Source: Sphingomonas gellani
GTDB lineage: Bacteria > Pseudomonadota > Alphaproteobacteria > Sphingomonadales > Sphingomonadaceae
Reading direction: 5' to 3'
Length of the DNA: 64,000 nucleotides
Assembly (NCBI RefSeq): GCF_900110035.1
Contig: NZ_FOCF01000003.1
Coordinates: forward strand, 124,001 to 188,000
The position numbers and the translations under genes are program-made. The notes beneath the pieces were generated by a model. The model was not told the DNA's origin and ran no database searches. It saw only the letters and a list, made by a program, of their open reading frames with translations. The first letter of the stretch is position 1. Each line of letters starts with the position of its first letter. Shown here one piece after another: positions 1 to 10,936 of the stretch.

Positions 1-1728
<1,728 letters not shown>

Positions 1729-1824
1729 GTTGTCCTAGACGTGCGGGGAGCCGCGCTGCTTTGCAACACGGTAAATGCCCGGCCGGCGACGATTTCCTGC
1801 GCCGCACGCGAATATCGGCGCGGG

Positions 1825-2613
1825 TCAGACCAGCAGCTTCACCCCGACCAGAAGCAGCGTGACCGCCAGGATCGGGCGCAGGACCCCCTCCTTGACCGTG
1901 CTGGCGAGCAGGCTGCCGACGATGATGCCGGGGATCGAGCCGAGCAGCAGCGATGCCAGCAGCGACAGGTCGACCGACCCGAGCAGCCAGTGGCCGATCC
2001 CCGCCAGCAGGGTCAGCGGTACCGCATGGGCGATGTCCGATCCCACCAGGCTTTTCAGCGCATGGCGCGGATACAACACCAGCAGCGCGGTCATGCCCAG
2101 CGCGCCCGCGCCCACCGAGGTCAGCGACACGAGCACGCCCAGGACCGCACCCAGCGCGGCGGTCAGCAGGGTCAGCCGCGCGCCCTCCGCGGTGCCCAGC
2201 CGCGCCACCAGCCAGCCGACCAGTCGCTGGCGGAACAGCGTCGCGATCGCGGTGACGAGCAGGGTCGCGCCGAGCAGCGTCGCCATCAGGTGCCCGGCCT
2301 CCCCGGTTCTTTCCCCCATGTGCGACAGCATCAGCAGGGACAGCAGCGCGGCGGGCACGCTGCCCAGCGCCAACCGGCCCACGACCCGCCAGTCGACCGT
2401 TCCGCGCCAGCCATGGACGGTCGTGCCCACCGTCTTGGTCACGGACGCGTAGAGCAGATCGGTGCCGACAGCCGTTGCAGGATGGAACCCGAACGCCAGC
2501 ACCAGCAACGGCGTCATCAGCGACCCGCCGCCGACGCCGGTCAACCCGACCAGCAGGCCTACCAGCACACCGGCCAGCGAATAGAGCGGGTTCAGCGTCA
2601 CGATCGCTTCCAC
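1825..2613 (-). CDS. TauE/SafE family sulfite exporter-like permease
   Basis: This is a 262-residue inner-membrane protein of the TauE/SafE (DUF81) family, whose members are proposed to move sulfite, sulfoacetate or other small anions. The first helix carries the family signature GVGGGSLMTPLLVL near residues 26-40, and a second, similar half (SVGAGALGMTALLVL) follows, the usual internal duplication. About eight hydrophobic segments are visible. It overlaps the upstream small membrane-protein gene by 16 nt, so the two are probably co-translated. The substrate cannot be read from the sequence. Confidence 0.87.
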   Translation of the reverse strand: MEAIVTLNPLYSLAGVLVGLLVGLTGVGGGSLMTPLLVLAFGFHPATAVGTDLLYASVTKTVGTTVHGWRGTVDWRVVGRLALGSVPAALLSLLMLSHMGERTGEAGHLMATLLGATLLVTAIATLFRQRLVGWLVARLGTAEGARLTLLTAALGAVLGVLVSLTSVGAGALGMTALLVLYPRHALKSLVGSDIAHAVPLTLLAGIGHWLLGSVDLSLLASLLLGSIPGIIVGSLLASTVKEGVLRPILAVTLLLVGVKLLV

Positions 2614-2831
2614 ATGAACAAGGCCCCGACGGCGAACGCGATGACGAACGGCGCAACGATCCAGGCGACGGCCAACCCCTGGTCGAACGCGGCGGATGCA
2701 TGCGGTGGCGGTCCGGCCGGATCACCCAGCGCGCGGGCCACCATCGCCAGCGTCAGCGCCACGCCCGTCAGCAGGCCGGATGTGCAGCCGATTGCCGCCA
2801 CGCGTCGCGTATCGCCGTTTGCGTACGCCAA
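2598..2831 (-). CDS. Small two-helix membrane protein of unknown function
   Basis: This 77-residue protein has two hydrophobic segments, about residues 11-35 and 50-72, separated by a short polar loop, and ends in a basic WKRS tail. No known domain is recognised. It sits 3 nt downstream of the aminotransferase stop and its end overlaps the start of the TauE/SafE permease by 16 nt, so it probably belongs to the same transcript and may assist the permease. That role is inference from position only. Confidence 0.6.
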   Translation of the reverse strand: MAYANGDTRRVAAIGCTSGLLTGVALTLAMVARALGDPAGPPPHASAAFDQGLAVAWIVAPFVIAFAVGALFMWKRS

Positions 2832-2834
2832 GCG

Positions 2835-4046
2835 TCAGCCGGCCCGTTGCGAGGGCACGTTGACACCCATCGATTGCAGGTACCGCTTCACGTTGCGCGC
2901 CGCCTGGCGCAGGCGTTGCTCGTTCTCGACCATGGCGATGCGCACGAAGCCCTCGCCGTTTTCACCGTACCCGACGCCGGGCGCGACCGCGACCTTGGCA
3001 TGGCTGAGCAACTGCTTGGAAAATTCCAGGCTGCCCATATGCGCCAGCGCGGGGGGCAGGGGTGCCCAGGCGAACATGGACGCGGGCGGGCTGGGGATGT
3101 CCCAGCCGGCGCGGGCGAAGCTTTCGACCAGCACGTCGCGCCGCTTGTGGTACAGCTGGCGGTTCTGCTCCACGATCTCCTGCGGCCCGTTCAGCGCGGC
3201 GCAGGCGGCGGCCTGCACCGGCGTGAAGGCGCCGTAATCGAGATAGGATTTCACCCGCGTCATGGCGGCGATCAGCCGCTTGTTGCCGACCGCGAAGCCG
3301 ATGCGCCAGCCGGCCATGGAATAGGTCTTGGACAGGCTGGTGAATTCCACCGCCACGTCTTTCGCGCCCTTCACCTGCAGGATGGAGGCGGTCGGCTTGC
3401 CATCGAAATACAGTTCCGAATAGGCCAGGTCGGACAGGATCCACACCTTGTTGTCGCGCGCCCAGGCGACCAGCCGCTCGTAGAAGGCGATGTCCACCGT
3501 TTCCGCGGTCGGGTTGGACGGATAGTTGACGACCAGGATGCTGGGGCGCGGCACGGTAAAGGCCATCGCCTTCTCCAGGCTTTCGAAATAGCGCTCGTCC
3601 GGCGTGGTCGGTACGGCGCGGATCGTCGCGCCCGCGATGATGAAGCCGAACGTATGGATGGGATAGGACGGGTTCGGTGCCAGCACCACGTCGCCCGGTG
3701 CGGTGATCGCGGTGGCGAGGCTGGCCAGCCCCTCCTTCGAACCCATGGTCACGACCACTTCCGTTTCCGGGTCCAGTTCCACGCCGAAACGGCGACCGTA
3801 ATAATTGGCCTGGGCACGGCGCAGGCCGGGAATGCCCTTGGACTGGGAATAGCCATGCGCCCCCGGCTTCTTCGCGACCTCGCACAGCTTGTCGATGACG
3901 TGCGGGGGCGGGGGCAGGTCGGGATTGCCCATGCCCAGATCGATGATGTCCTCACCGCCCGCGCGCGCGGCCGCCCGCATCGCGTTCACTTCCGCGATGA
4001 CATAGGGTGGCAGGCGCTTGATGCGGTAGAACTCGTCGTCTGACAT
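2835..4046 (-). CDS. alaC: PLP-dependent aminotransferase, AlaC-type (glutamate-pyruvate transaminase)
   Basis: This is a 403-residue fold-type I aminotransferase that most resembles AlaC, which transfers an amino group between glutamate and pyruvate. The substrate-binding DLGMGNPDLPPP segment is near residue 36, the cofactor-contacting NYPSNPTAE is mid-protein, and the PLP Schiff-base lysine is Lys240 in SLSKTYSMAGWR. LL-diaminopimelate aminotransferase is a related alternative, but the N-terminus DEFYRIKRLPPYV is typical of the AlaC group. It is divergent from phaC, 119 nt away. A GAAAGGTG ribosome site precedes the ATG. Confidence 0.88.
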   Translation of the reverse strand: MSDDEFYRIKRLPPYVIAEVNAMRAAARAGGEDIIDLGMGNPDLPPPPHVIDKLCEVAKKPGAHGYSQSKGIPGLRRAQANYYGRRFGVELDPETEVVVTMGSKEGLASLATAITAPGDVVLAPNPSYPIHTFGFIIAGATIRAVPTTPDERYFESLEKAMAFTVPRPSILVVNYPSNPTAETVDIAFYERLVAWARDNKVWILSDLAYSELYFDGKPTASILQVKGAKDVAVEFTSLSKTYSMAGWRIGFAVGNKRLIAAMTRVKSYLDYGAFTPVQAAACAALNGPQEIVEQNRQLYHKRRDVLVESFARAGWDIPSPPASMFAWAPLPPALAHMGSLEFSKQLLSHAKVAVAPGVGYGENGEGFVRIAMVENEQRLRQAARNVKRYLQSMGVNVPSQRAG

Positions 4047-4165
4047 GGTGTTTCACCTTTCTGAACGGCGGTGTAACCGGTGTGCCGGCCGGGGCAAAGC
4101 GTGGCTTGCCTGCATCGGCACCAAGCTGCGCTTCGCGCGCGGCATGAAGGAGGCGGAGAGAAGTC

Positions 4166-5929
4166 ATGGCAGACGATACGGACGCGCCCCGTCAGTCACC
4201 GCCTAACCCGCCGCCCAGCCTGGCCGATCTGCAGCACTGGACCTGGGTGATGGGTCGCGCGCAGCAGATGATGATGGAGGCCGGTCTGGAATGGGCCAAG
4301 GCCATGCCCGACACGCCCCCGGAGCCGGCCGCGGGTGCGACAGCCCTGAGCAAGGCCGGTGACTTCTGGTCGGCGGGCATGCGGTTGTGGCAGCAGATGC
4401 TCGACCCGGAACAGGGCTGGCCGGGCACACCGGCGTCGGCCACAGCCGACGACAAGCGCTTCCGCGCCGATGCGTGGCACGACAACCCGTATTTCGACTG
4501 GGTGCGGCGTAGCTACCTGGCGCTGTCGGACCACATGCTGGCGGGCGTCGACGCGCTGGAGGGAGTGGACCCCGCGCAGCGGGAGCGATTGCGCTTCGCG
4601 ACCCGCGCTGTCGTCGATGCGATCAGTCCCGCCAACTTCCCCGGCACCAATCCGGAGGTGATCCAGCGCGCGGTGGAAACCGGCGGGGAGAGCCTGTTGA
4701 AGGGGCTGGCCAACATGCTCGCGGACCTGGGCCGGGGGCAGTTGACGCATGGCGACCGCACCGCGTTCGAGGTCGGGCGCAACCTGGCGACCACGCCGGG
4801 CAAGGTGGTGTACCGCACGCCCTTGTTCGAGCTGATCCACTATGCGCCGACCACGGAGCGGGTGCTGGACGTACCGCTGGTGATCTTTCCGCCGTGGATC
4901 AACCGGTTCTACATCCTGGACCTCACCCCCGAGAAGAGCTTCGTCCGCTGGGCGGTGGAGCAGGGCGTGTCCGTGTTCATGGTGTCCTGGAAATCGGCGG
5001 GAGCCGACAGCGAGGAGTTGGGCTGGGGCGAGGTGAGCTGGGACGATTACGTGCTGGCGCAGGTGGAGGCCGTGGACACGATCCGCAACCTGCTGGGCGT
5101 GCCGGCGGTGCACGCGATCGGATACTGCGTAGCGGGCACCACGCTGGCCGCGACGCTGGCGTGGCTGGCGGCACGGGGGGAGGGGGGCAAGATCGCCTCC
5201 GCCACCTTCTTCACCGCGCAGGTCGATTTTTCCGGCGCCGGCGACCTGAAGCATTTCGTGGACGACGAGCAACTGGCGCTGATCGGCGCCTTGTCGCCGG
5301 AGGGGTTTCTGGACGGGCGCTACATGGCGGCGACGTTCAACCTGCTGCGCGGGCGCGACCTGATCTGGAACTACGTCACCAACAATTATCTGCTGGGCAA
5401 GGACTATGCGCCCTTCGACCTGCTGCACTGGAACGGCGACACCACCAACCTGCCGGCGCGCTGGCATCTGGGGTATCTGACGGACCTGTACCGCGACAAC
5501 CTGTTGGTGAAGCCGGGCGCCATGTCGGTCGCCGGCACGCCGCTGGACCTGACCAGGGTCGACACGCCCGCCTATGTGCAGGCGGGCCGGGAGGACCATA
5601 TCGCGCCGCCCGAAAGCGTGTGGCGGATCACGGAATCCTTTCGCGGCCCGCTCCGCTTCGTGTTGGCAGGATCGGGGCATATCGCGGGCGTGGTGAACCC
5701 GCCGGCCGCCGGCAAATACGGGTACTGGACCAGCGACACGCCGGCGGAAACGCTGGACGCGTTCGTCGCATCCGCGCGCGAAGTGCGGGGCAGCTGGTGG
5801 CCGGACTGGATGGCGTGGCTGCGCGCCCGTTCACCGGGCGAAACCGATGTGTCGGGCGCGCGCATTCCCGGCGGAGGCACCCTGCCGGCGCTGGAAGATG
5901 CGCCGGGGAGCTATGTCCGCATGCGGTGA
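4166..5929 (+). CDS. phaC: Class I poly(R)-hydroxyalkanoate synthase PhaC
   Basis: PhaC polymerises (R)-3-hydroxyacyl-CoA into polyhydroxyalkanoate at the granule surface. The protein is 587 residues, the usual class I length. The lipase-like box reads GYCVAG with nucleophile Cys321; Asp477 (REDHIAPP) and His505 (GSGHIAG) complete the expected triad. The last Gly of the canonical GYCxGG box is Ala here. An AGGCGGAGAG ribosome site precedes the ATG. The phasin gene follows on the same strand, and the stop codon itself forms the beginning of a perfect inverted repeat that separates the two genes. Confidence 0.96.
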   Translation: MADDTDAPRQSPPNPPPSLADLQHWTWVMGRAQQMMMEAGLEWAKAMPDTPPEPAAGATALSKAGDFWSAGMRLWQQMLDPEQGWPGTPASATADDKRFRADAWHDNPYFDWVRRSYLALSDHMLAGVDALEGVDPAQRERLRFATRAVVDAISPANFPGTNPEVIQRAVETGGESLLKGLANMLADLGRGQLTHGDRTAFEVGRNLATTPGKVVYRTPLFELIHYAPTTERVLDVPLVIFPPWINRFYILDLTPEKSFVRWAVEQGVSVFMVSWKSAGADSEELGWGEVSWDDYVLAQVEAVDTIRNLLGVPAVHAIGYCVAGTTLAATLAWLAARGEGGKIASATFFTAQVDFSGAGDLKHFVDDEQLALIGALSPEGFLDGRYMAATFNLLRGRDLIWNYVTNNYLLGKDYAPFDLLHWNGDTTNLPARWHLGYLTDLYRDNLLVKPGAMSVAGTPLDLTRVDTPAYVQAGREDHIAPPESVWRITESFRGPLRFVLAGSGHIAGVVNPPAAGKYGYWTSDTPAETLDAFVASAREVRGSWWPDWMAWLRARSPGETDVSGARIPGGGTLPALEDAPGSYVRMR

Positions 5930-5990
5930 TGTTGCACTGCACAATAAGCTTGAAAACGGCCGCATCAACTATTATTGTGCAGTGCAACAT
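5929..5990. promoter_or_regulatory. Perfect 19-bp inverted repeat between phaC and phasin, candidate PHA-responsive operator/promoter
   Basis: The arms ATGTTGCACTGCACAATAA (5929-5947) and its exact complement (5972-5990) are separated by 24 nt. A sigma-70-like pair TTGAAA (5950-5955) and TATTGT (5973-5978) with a 17-nt spacer lies inside, so a repressor bound to the right arm would cover the -10 region. The TGC/GCA-rich arms resemble sites bound by PhaR, the PHA-sensing repressor of phasin genes in other alphaproteobacteria. No T-tract follows, so a simple terminator is less likely. The PhaR assignment is inference. Confidence 0.7.
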
Positions 5991-6579
5991 GACTGTGGAC
6001 TCGACATCTTCCGAATCGGATCGGCGGGTTCCCGTCAAGGCAGAGCCGGTCGCCAAGAAGCCGGCACGGACCCGTTCGCGCAAGGGCGCGGCGGCGTTCC
6101 AACCGGCCGCTTCGGCGGCCCCCGCAGCAAGGGAACAGATCATGGAAGAGCAGATCAAGACCGCCACCGACCAGGCCCAGACCGTGTTCGCCGCCGCCGG
6201 CGAGCGTGCCAAGAGCGCCGCCGAGAAGGGCACCCGCCTGTTCGAGGAGATGAGCGAACTGAACAAGGGCCATGTCGAGGCCGTGATGGAATCCGGCCGC
6301 ATCGCCGCTCGTGGCCTCGAAGCCTTTGGTCGTGACGCGTCGGCCTATGCCAAGCGGTCCTACGAGAACAGCGTGGCTGCCGCCCGCACTCTGGCCGCCG
6401 TCAAGACCCCGGCCGAATTCATGCAGGTGCAGGGCGACCTGATCCGTCAGTCGTTCGACGCGCTGGTGTCGGAAAGCTCGCGTTCGGCGGAGCAGACGCT
6501 GAAGCTGGCCGGTGAGATCGTTCAGCCGTTGCAGAATCGTTGGGCGCTGGCGGCCGACAAGGTTCGCTCCGCAGCCTGA
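5989..6579 (+). CDS. Phasin family protein (PHA granule-associated)
   Basis: Phasins coat polyhydroxyalkanoate granules. The 196-residue product has a Lys/Ala/Pro-rich N-terminal stretch (about residues 15-45), common in sphingomonad phasins, followed by a long amphipathic helical phasin domain (about 55-190) rich in Ala, Glu, Lys and Ser. The gene follows phaC. The start is uncertain. ATG 5989 lies inside the inverted repeat and only a few bases after the predicted transcription start, so it would be nearly leaderless. The next in-frame ATG, at 6142, has an AGGGA ribosome site and would give 145 residues, without the Lys/Ala/Pro-rich segment. Confidence 0.88.
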   Translation: MTVDSTSSESDRRVPVKAEPVAKKPARTRSRKGAAAFQPAASAAPAAREQIMEEQIKTATDQAQTVFAAAGERAKSAAEKGTRLFEEMSELNKGHVEAVMESGRIAARGLEAFGRDASAYAKRSYENSVAAARTLAAVKTPAEFMQVQGDLIRQSFDALVSESSRSAEQTLKLAGEIVQPLQNRWALAADKVRSAA

Positions 6580-6621
6580 CCGACCGACCGGCTGCGATCC
6601 GCGGCCGTCGGCATTGTCATG

Positions 6622-6654
6622 GGACGGTCGCCGGTCGTGCGGCCGTCCTTTTTT
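6622..6654 (+). terminator. Rho-independent terminator after phasin
   Basis: A 10-bp stem, GGACGGTCGC (6622-6631) with GCGGCCGTCC (6639-6648) and one G-T pair, encloses a 7-nt loop and is followed directly by six T residues (6649-6654). It lies 42 nt past the phasin stop and ahead of clpS, so it should separate the PHA genes from clpS. Confidence 0.85.
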
Positions 6655-6707
6655 CGTGGCGCGCCACCTTGCCCACCAGGGCCCGCGTGCCATATTTCAG
6701 GGCAACC

Positions 6708-7064
6708 ATGCAGCTGCATCCCCTTTCCATGGCAGAGCGCCGCGACGACGGCGGCGACGACGATTCCGCGAACGGCACCGGTGTCGCCACGCGGACCCGC
6801 ACCCGCACCAAGCAACCGACGCCGTATCGCGTGCTGATGCTCAACGACGACTACACCCCGATGGAGTTCGTCGTGCTGTGCCTCCAGCGATTCTTCCGCA
6901 TGGACATGGAGGAGGCGACGCGGGTCATGCTGCACGTCCACCAGAAGGGCGTGGGCGTGTGCGGCATATTCTCTTACGAAGTCGCGGAGACGAAGGTCGG
7001 GCAGGTCACCGACTTTGCGCGCCAGAACCAGCACCCGCTGCAATGCACGTTGGAAAAGGCCTGA
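6708..7064 (+). CDS. clpS: ATP-dependent Clp protease adaptor ClpS
   Basis: ClpS binds the N-domain of ClpA and delivers N-end-rule substrates to ClpAP. The 118-residue product has a disordered N-terminal part (to about residue 35) and the ClpS core with the signature [18 protein letters not shown]. The substrate-pocket region [21 protein letters not shown] is recognisable in overlapping parts. The ATG at 6708 has a weak CAGGG upstream; ATG 6729 (MAERRDDG) is an equally possible start. A strong terminator lies between it and the phasin, so its promoter probably lies in 6655-6707. Confidence 0.93.
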   Translation: MQLHPLSMAERRDDGGDDDSANGTGVATRTRTRTKQPTPYRVLMLNDDYTPMEFVVLCLQRFFRMDMEEATRVMLHVHQKGVGVCGIFSYEVAETKVGQVTDFARQNQHPLQCTLEKA

Positions 7065-7109
7065 GTCTGGTCCGCTGACCGGCACCGGGAATTGGTCAGC
7101 GATCTCGGT

Positions 7110-7880
7110 TCAGCGCAGGCGGGCCAGCCAGGTCAGATCCACCGCGTCGTTGCGATCGATATAGTTGGCGACATGCGCCAACCTGTCCTCGTCAATCAGT
7201 GTGACGCGGCCCCCTTCTCGGGCGATCAGGCCGTCTTCTTCCAACTGGCGCAACATGCGATTGACGTGCACCGCGGTCAGCCCGGTCGCGTCGCCGATCT
7301 CCTCCTGCGTCAGGCCGAGGATGAAGCGGTTGGTGATCGTGGCATCGACGCGTCGCATCCGATTTCGGATTTCGATCAGCAGCGCCGCGACACGCCCCCG
7401 TGCCGAGGTGCGGCCCATGCCCGCCAGGCGATCCACCAGCGCCTGCCGCTCCATTTGGTTGAACGCCGTGATCGCGGCGAACAGCCGGGGTCGCTCGCTC
7501 GCCAGTTCGATCAATGCGGCGCGATCGAAGGAGCACACCTCCGCCTCGGTCACCGCGACCAATGCTTCGGGCGCACTGCGAAAGGCCAGGGTAGGCCAGC
7601 CGAGCATGTCGCCGGGGAAGTGGAAACCCAGGATTTGCCGGCTGCCATCGTCGAGCAGGACGAAGTTCATCAGCATGCCGCGGCGCAGCATGAACAATTC
7701 GGTACCGCGATCGTTCGCCCGAACCAGCGGCGTGCCCCGCCTGACGGTGCGCGGTCGATCCTCCAGGGCCGCCAACGCGACCCGTTCGGGTTGGGTCAAA
7801 TCCAAAAAGCGGCCGATTCGATCGGCAAAGCAACTATCCGGCACGTCTGGATTTTTCCCCTCAACGGCCATCAAAAGCAA
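7110..7880 (-). CDS. Crp/Fnr family transcriptional regulator
   Basis: This is a 256-residue cytoplasmic regulator with a cyclic-nucleotide-binding-like beta barrel at about residues 25-145 and a winged helix-turn-helix at about 189-225 (LTQEEIGDATGLTAVHVNRM). It has only two cysteines (17 and 116), so it lacks the N-terminal iron-sulfur cluster of FNR. The sensed ligand cannot be predicted. It is divergent from murA with 115 nt between start codons, and convergent with clpS. Confidence 0.87.
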   Translation of the reverse strand: MLLMAVEGKNPDVPDSCFADRIGRFLDLTQPERVALAALEDRPRTVRRGTPLVRANDRGTELFMLRRGMLMNFVLLDDGSRQILGFHFPGDMLGWPTLAFRSAPEALVAVTEAEVCSFDRAALIELASERPRLFAAITAFNQMERQALVDRLAGMGRTSARGRVAALLIEIRNRMRRVDATITNRFILGLTQEEIGDATGLTAVHVNRMLRQLEEDGLIAREGGRVTLIDEDRLAHVANYIDRNDAVDLTWLARLR

Positions 7881-7995
7881 AGCCCTTTGCTCGCCGCAAT
7901 AAAATCGATCAATGCCGTTCGATCGACGATGGATGGATCATCGCCCTTGCACGTCGCGCTTGCGCAGGCGTGGCGCGGCGATAGACGCGGTTCGC

Positions 7996-9279
7996 ATGGA
8001 TCGGATCATCATTCGTGGCGGCAATCGGCTGACCGGCCGCCTGCCCATTTCCGGCGCCAAGAACGCCGCCCTGACGCTGCTGCCCTGCGCGCTGCTCACC
8101 GATGAGCCGCTGACGCTCAGCAACCTGCCGCGCCTGGCGGACGTCGACGGGTTCGGCCATTTGCTGAACCAGCTGGGCGCCGCGACCACCGTGGAGGGGA
8201 CGCGACCGGACGAGTTCGGCCGGGTCATGACGATCCGCGCGGGCTCGCTGACTTCGACAGAGGCGCCCTATGACATCGTGCGCAAGATGCGCGCGTCGAT
8301 CCTGGTGCTGGGCCCGATCCTGGCCCGCGCGGGTACGGCGCGGGTCAGCCTGCCGGGTGGTTGCGCGATCGGCAATCGTCCGATCGACCTGCACCTGAAG
8401 GCGCTGGAGGCGATCGGTGCCGAGCTGGAAATGGCGTCCGGCTATGTTCGCGCATCGGCCAAGGGCGGTCGGCTGTCGGGCGGTCGCTACCGGTTCCCGG
8501 TGGTGTCGGTCGGCGCGACCGAGAATGTCGTCATGGCGGCGGTGACCGCGCGTGGCGGATCCTGCATCGAAAATGCCGCGCGAGAGCCGGAGATCGTCGA
8601 CCTGTGCCGCTGTCTGGTGGCAATGGGTGCGCGGATCGAGGGGATCGGCACCGAAACGCTGGAGATCGAGGGCGTCGACCGCCTGCATGCCGCCAGCTAT
8701 TCCGTGATGCCCGACCGGATCGAGGCGGGCAGCTATGCCTGCGCGGCGGCGATCACTGGCGGCGACCTGACGCTGACCGGCGTCGCCCCGGACGAGATGG
8801 GCGCGACCTTCGACGCGCTGCGCGAGGCCGGCGTGACGGTGGAGGCGAACGGAACCGAGGTTCGCGTCGCCGCCGATGCGCCGCTGAAGCCGCTGACCCT
8901 GTCCACCGCGCCCTATCCGGGGTTCGCGACCGACATGCAGGCGCAGTTCATGGCGATGCTGACGCTGGCGAACGGCGCCAGCGTGCTGACCGAGACGATC
9001 TTCGAGAACCGCTACATGCACGTGCCCGAACTTGCGCGCATGGGGGCGGACATCACCGTCAGCGGACGCACCGCCGTTGTGCGCGGGGTCGAGGCGCTGA
9101 CCGGCGCGCCGGTGATGGCGACCGACCTGCGCGCATCGATGAGCCTGATCCTGGCCGGGCTGGCCGCGAAGGGGGAGACGAGCGTGGCGCGCGTCTATCA
9201 CCTGGATCGCGGGTACGAGCGGCTGGAGGAAAAGCTGTCGGCGGTGGGCGCGGACATCGAGCGCGTCAGCGACGGCTGA
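7996..9279 (+). CDS. murA: UDP-N-acetylglucosamine 1-carboxyvinyltransferase MurA
   Basis: MurA carries out the first committed step of peptidoglycan synthesis, moving enolpyruvate from PEP to UDP-GlcNAc in the cytoplasm. The product is 427 residues, the normal length, starting [14 protein letters not shown] with the SGAKNAAL motif. The catalytic cysteine of the mobile loop is Cys123 in LPGGCAIG, so this is the fosfomycin-sensitive Cys form. The frame is open further upstream to 7912, but the homologous N-terminus begins at 7996. It converges with the purine phosphoribosyltransferase gene, leaving a 16-nt gap. Confidence 0.96.
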   Translation: MDRIIIRGGNRLTGRLPISGAKNAALTLLPCALLTDEPLTLSNLPRLADVDGFGHLLNQLGAATTVEGTRPDEFGRVMTIRAGSLTSTEAPYDIVRKMRASILVLGPILARAGTARVSLPGGCAIGNRPIDLHLKALEAIGAELEMASGYVRASAKGGRLSGGRYRFPVVSVGATENVVMAAVTARGGSCIENAAREPEIVDLCRCLVAMGARIEGIGTETLEIEGVDRLHAASYSVMPDRIEAGSYACAAAITGGDLTLTGVAPDEMGATFDALREAGVTVEANGTEVRVAADAPLKPLTLSTAPYPGFATDMQAQFMAMLTLANGASVLTETIFENRYMHVPELARMGADITVSGRTAVVRGVEALTGAPVMATDLRASMSLILAGLAAKGETSVARVYHLDRGYERLEEKLSAVGADIERVSDG

Positions 9280-9295
9280 CGCCGCCTGCGCGCAT

Positions 9296-9814
9296 TCAGG
9301 CAATGCGGTCGGGCACCTCGGCCGCATCGTCCTCGATCGAGGCGGCCGGCGCGACCGCTTCCCACGGAAAGACGTACCAGTCCTTGGTCACCGTGCGGTC
9401 GATGGTGCGCGCGCGGTAATCGACGCGTTCCGCCGATACGCTGTTGTCGATCAGGGTGGCGAAGCGGATGCTGCCGGGGGCCGCGCCCGCCTGTGCCAAC
9501 GCCCGGCGCAGCACGCCGATGGTGCGGCCTGAATCGTTGATGTCATCGACGAACAACAGCCTCTCGCCCTCTCGCGTGCGGCCGGCCAGGCGGACCAGCA
9601 CGTCCTCGGCAAAATCCTTGACGTTGCTGGACAGGTCGCAGCTGAGCGTCGGCAGGCCGGTGGCGTGGCTGAGGTACACTGCCGGGACCAGCCCGCCGCG
9701 TCCGATGCCGATGATGAAGCTGGGCCGCCAGTCGACATCGGCGCTCACCGCCCCGGCGATGGTCAGCACGTCCGCGACGAACACGTCATGGCCGATGGGC
9801 GTGAACACCGGCAT
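9296..9814 (-). CDS. Purine-type phosphoribosyltransferase
   Basis: This 172-residue protein has a type I phosphoribosyltransferase fold. The PRPP-binding motif is LLFVDDINDSGRT and an N-terminal GIGRGGLVPAVYLSH loop precedes it. It resembles Gpt/XPRT-like bacterial enzymes that convert hypoxanthine, guanine or xanthine to the nucleotide. Its ATG shares one base with the stop of the upstream deaminase gene (TGATG), which suggests translational coupling. The pairing predicts adenine to hypoxanthine to IMP salvage. Exact base specificity is inference. Confidence 0.8.
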   Translation of the reverse strand: MPVFTPIGHDVFVADVLTIAGAVSADVDWRPSFIIGIGRGGLVPAVYLSHATGLPTLSCDLSSNVKDFAEDVLVRLAGRTREGERLLFVDDINDSGRTIGVLRRALAQAGAAPGSIRFATLIDNSVSAERVDYRARTIDRTVTKDWYVFPWEAVAPAASIEDDAAEVPDRIA

Positions 9815-10842
9815 CAGGCCGCCTCCGCCAGCGTGTCGGCCAGATAGGCGTCGAGCCGGGCAAGATGCGCCGCCACCTCCGCGTCGGACAGGAAGCTGCC
9901 GAGCAGGCTGTTGCGCGCGAGGGTTGCCAGATCGGACCGGGACAGGTCGCGCGCCGCCGCCGCAGCGCGATAATTGTCCGCGACGTAACCGCCGAAATAA
10001 GCGGGGTCGTCGGAGTTGATCGTGGCGCGCAACCCCTCGCGCAGCATGCGGTCGATCGGGTGGTCGGCCATGTCGTTCACCACGCACAGCTTCAGGTTGG
10101 ACAGCGGGCACACGGTCAGCGTCATCCCTTCTCGCGCCAGCCGGGCGGTGAGAACCGGGTCCTCCAGGCTGCGGTTGCCATGGTCGAGCCGGTCGATGGC
10201 GAGCAGGTCCAGCGCCTCGCGCACATAGGCCGGCGGTCCTTCCTCACCGGCATGTGCGACCAGGCGCAGCCCTAGCCGCCGCGCCTCGGCGAAGACGCGG
10301 GCGAACTTCGACGGCGGGTGGCCGTTCTCGGACGAATCCAACCCCACCGCCGTGATCCGGTCGAGCCAGGGTTTGGCGTCCGCCAGCGTGCGGAACGCGT
10401 CCTCCTCATCCAGATGGCGCAGGAAGCAGAGGATCAGGCGTGAGGTCATGCCGTGGCGCACCTCCGCCTCTTCCATTGCCGCGAGCAGCCCGCCAATCAC
10501 CGTGCCGAACGGGATGCCGCGCGCGGTATGGGTCTGCGGGTCGAACATGATCTCGGCATGGACCACGCCGTCGGCGGCGGCCCGCGCGAAATAGGCGCTG
10601 CCCAAGTCGTGAAAGTCCTGTTGGGTCAGCAGGACGTTCGCGCCCTGATAATAGATGTCGAGGAAATCCTGCAGCCGGGTGAAGCTGTACGCCGCGCGCA
10701 CCTCTTCCACGGATGCGAAGGGGATGGCGACACCGTTGCGGCTGGCCAGCGCGAACATCAGCTCCGGTTCCAGGCTGCCCTCGATATGGAGGTGGAGTTC
10801 CGCCTTGGGCAGGCCGGCGATGAAGGAGTCGAGGTCGGGCAT
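9814..10842 (-). CDS. Adenine/adenosine deaminase (amidohydrolase)
   Basis: This is a 342-residue zinc hydrolase of the adenosine deaminase superfamily. The first metal-binding pair is His17 and His19 in AELHLHIEGS, then VAHAGEEG and the NSDDPAYFGGY motif near the C-terminus. The segments GLDSSENGHPPSKF and CPLSNLKLCVV match the bacterial type 2 adenine deaminase subgroup better than classical adenosine deaminase. The start at MPDLDSF is chosen from homology, although the frame is open upstream. It overlaps the phosphoribosyltransferase by one base and is probably co-transcribed with it. Confidence 0.86.
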   Translation of the reverse strand: MPDLDSFIAGLPKAELHLHIEGSLEPELMFALASRNGVAIPFASVEEVRAAYSFTRLQDFLDIYYQGANVLLTQQDFHDLGSAYFARAAADGVVHAEIMFDPQTHTARGIPFGTVIGGLLAAMEEAEVRHGMTSRLILCFLRHLDEEDAFRTLADAKPWLDRITAVGLDSSENGHPPSKFARVFAEARRLGLRLVAHAGEEGPPAYVREALDLLAIDRLDHGNRSLEDPVLTARLAREGMTLTVCPLSNLKLCVVNDMADHPIDRMLREGLRATINSDDPAYFGGYVADNYRAAAAARDLSRSDLATLARNSLLGSFLSDAEVAAHLARLDAYLADTLAEAA

Positions 10843-10936
10843 CGCGCCATCATCGCTGCGATGCGGCAGGGGAGCAAGGGCGAGAAGACGGGGCGACCGT
10901 GCACCGCGCCGCCGCCCCGCTCTCAACCGGTGCCGA

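Noticed and set aside
5929..5990. The phaC-phasin inverted repeat as a plain transcription terminator
   Set aside because: There is no T-run, the loop is 24 nt and the arms contain a promoter and the phasin start codon, so a regulatory role fits better.
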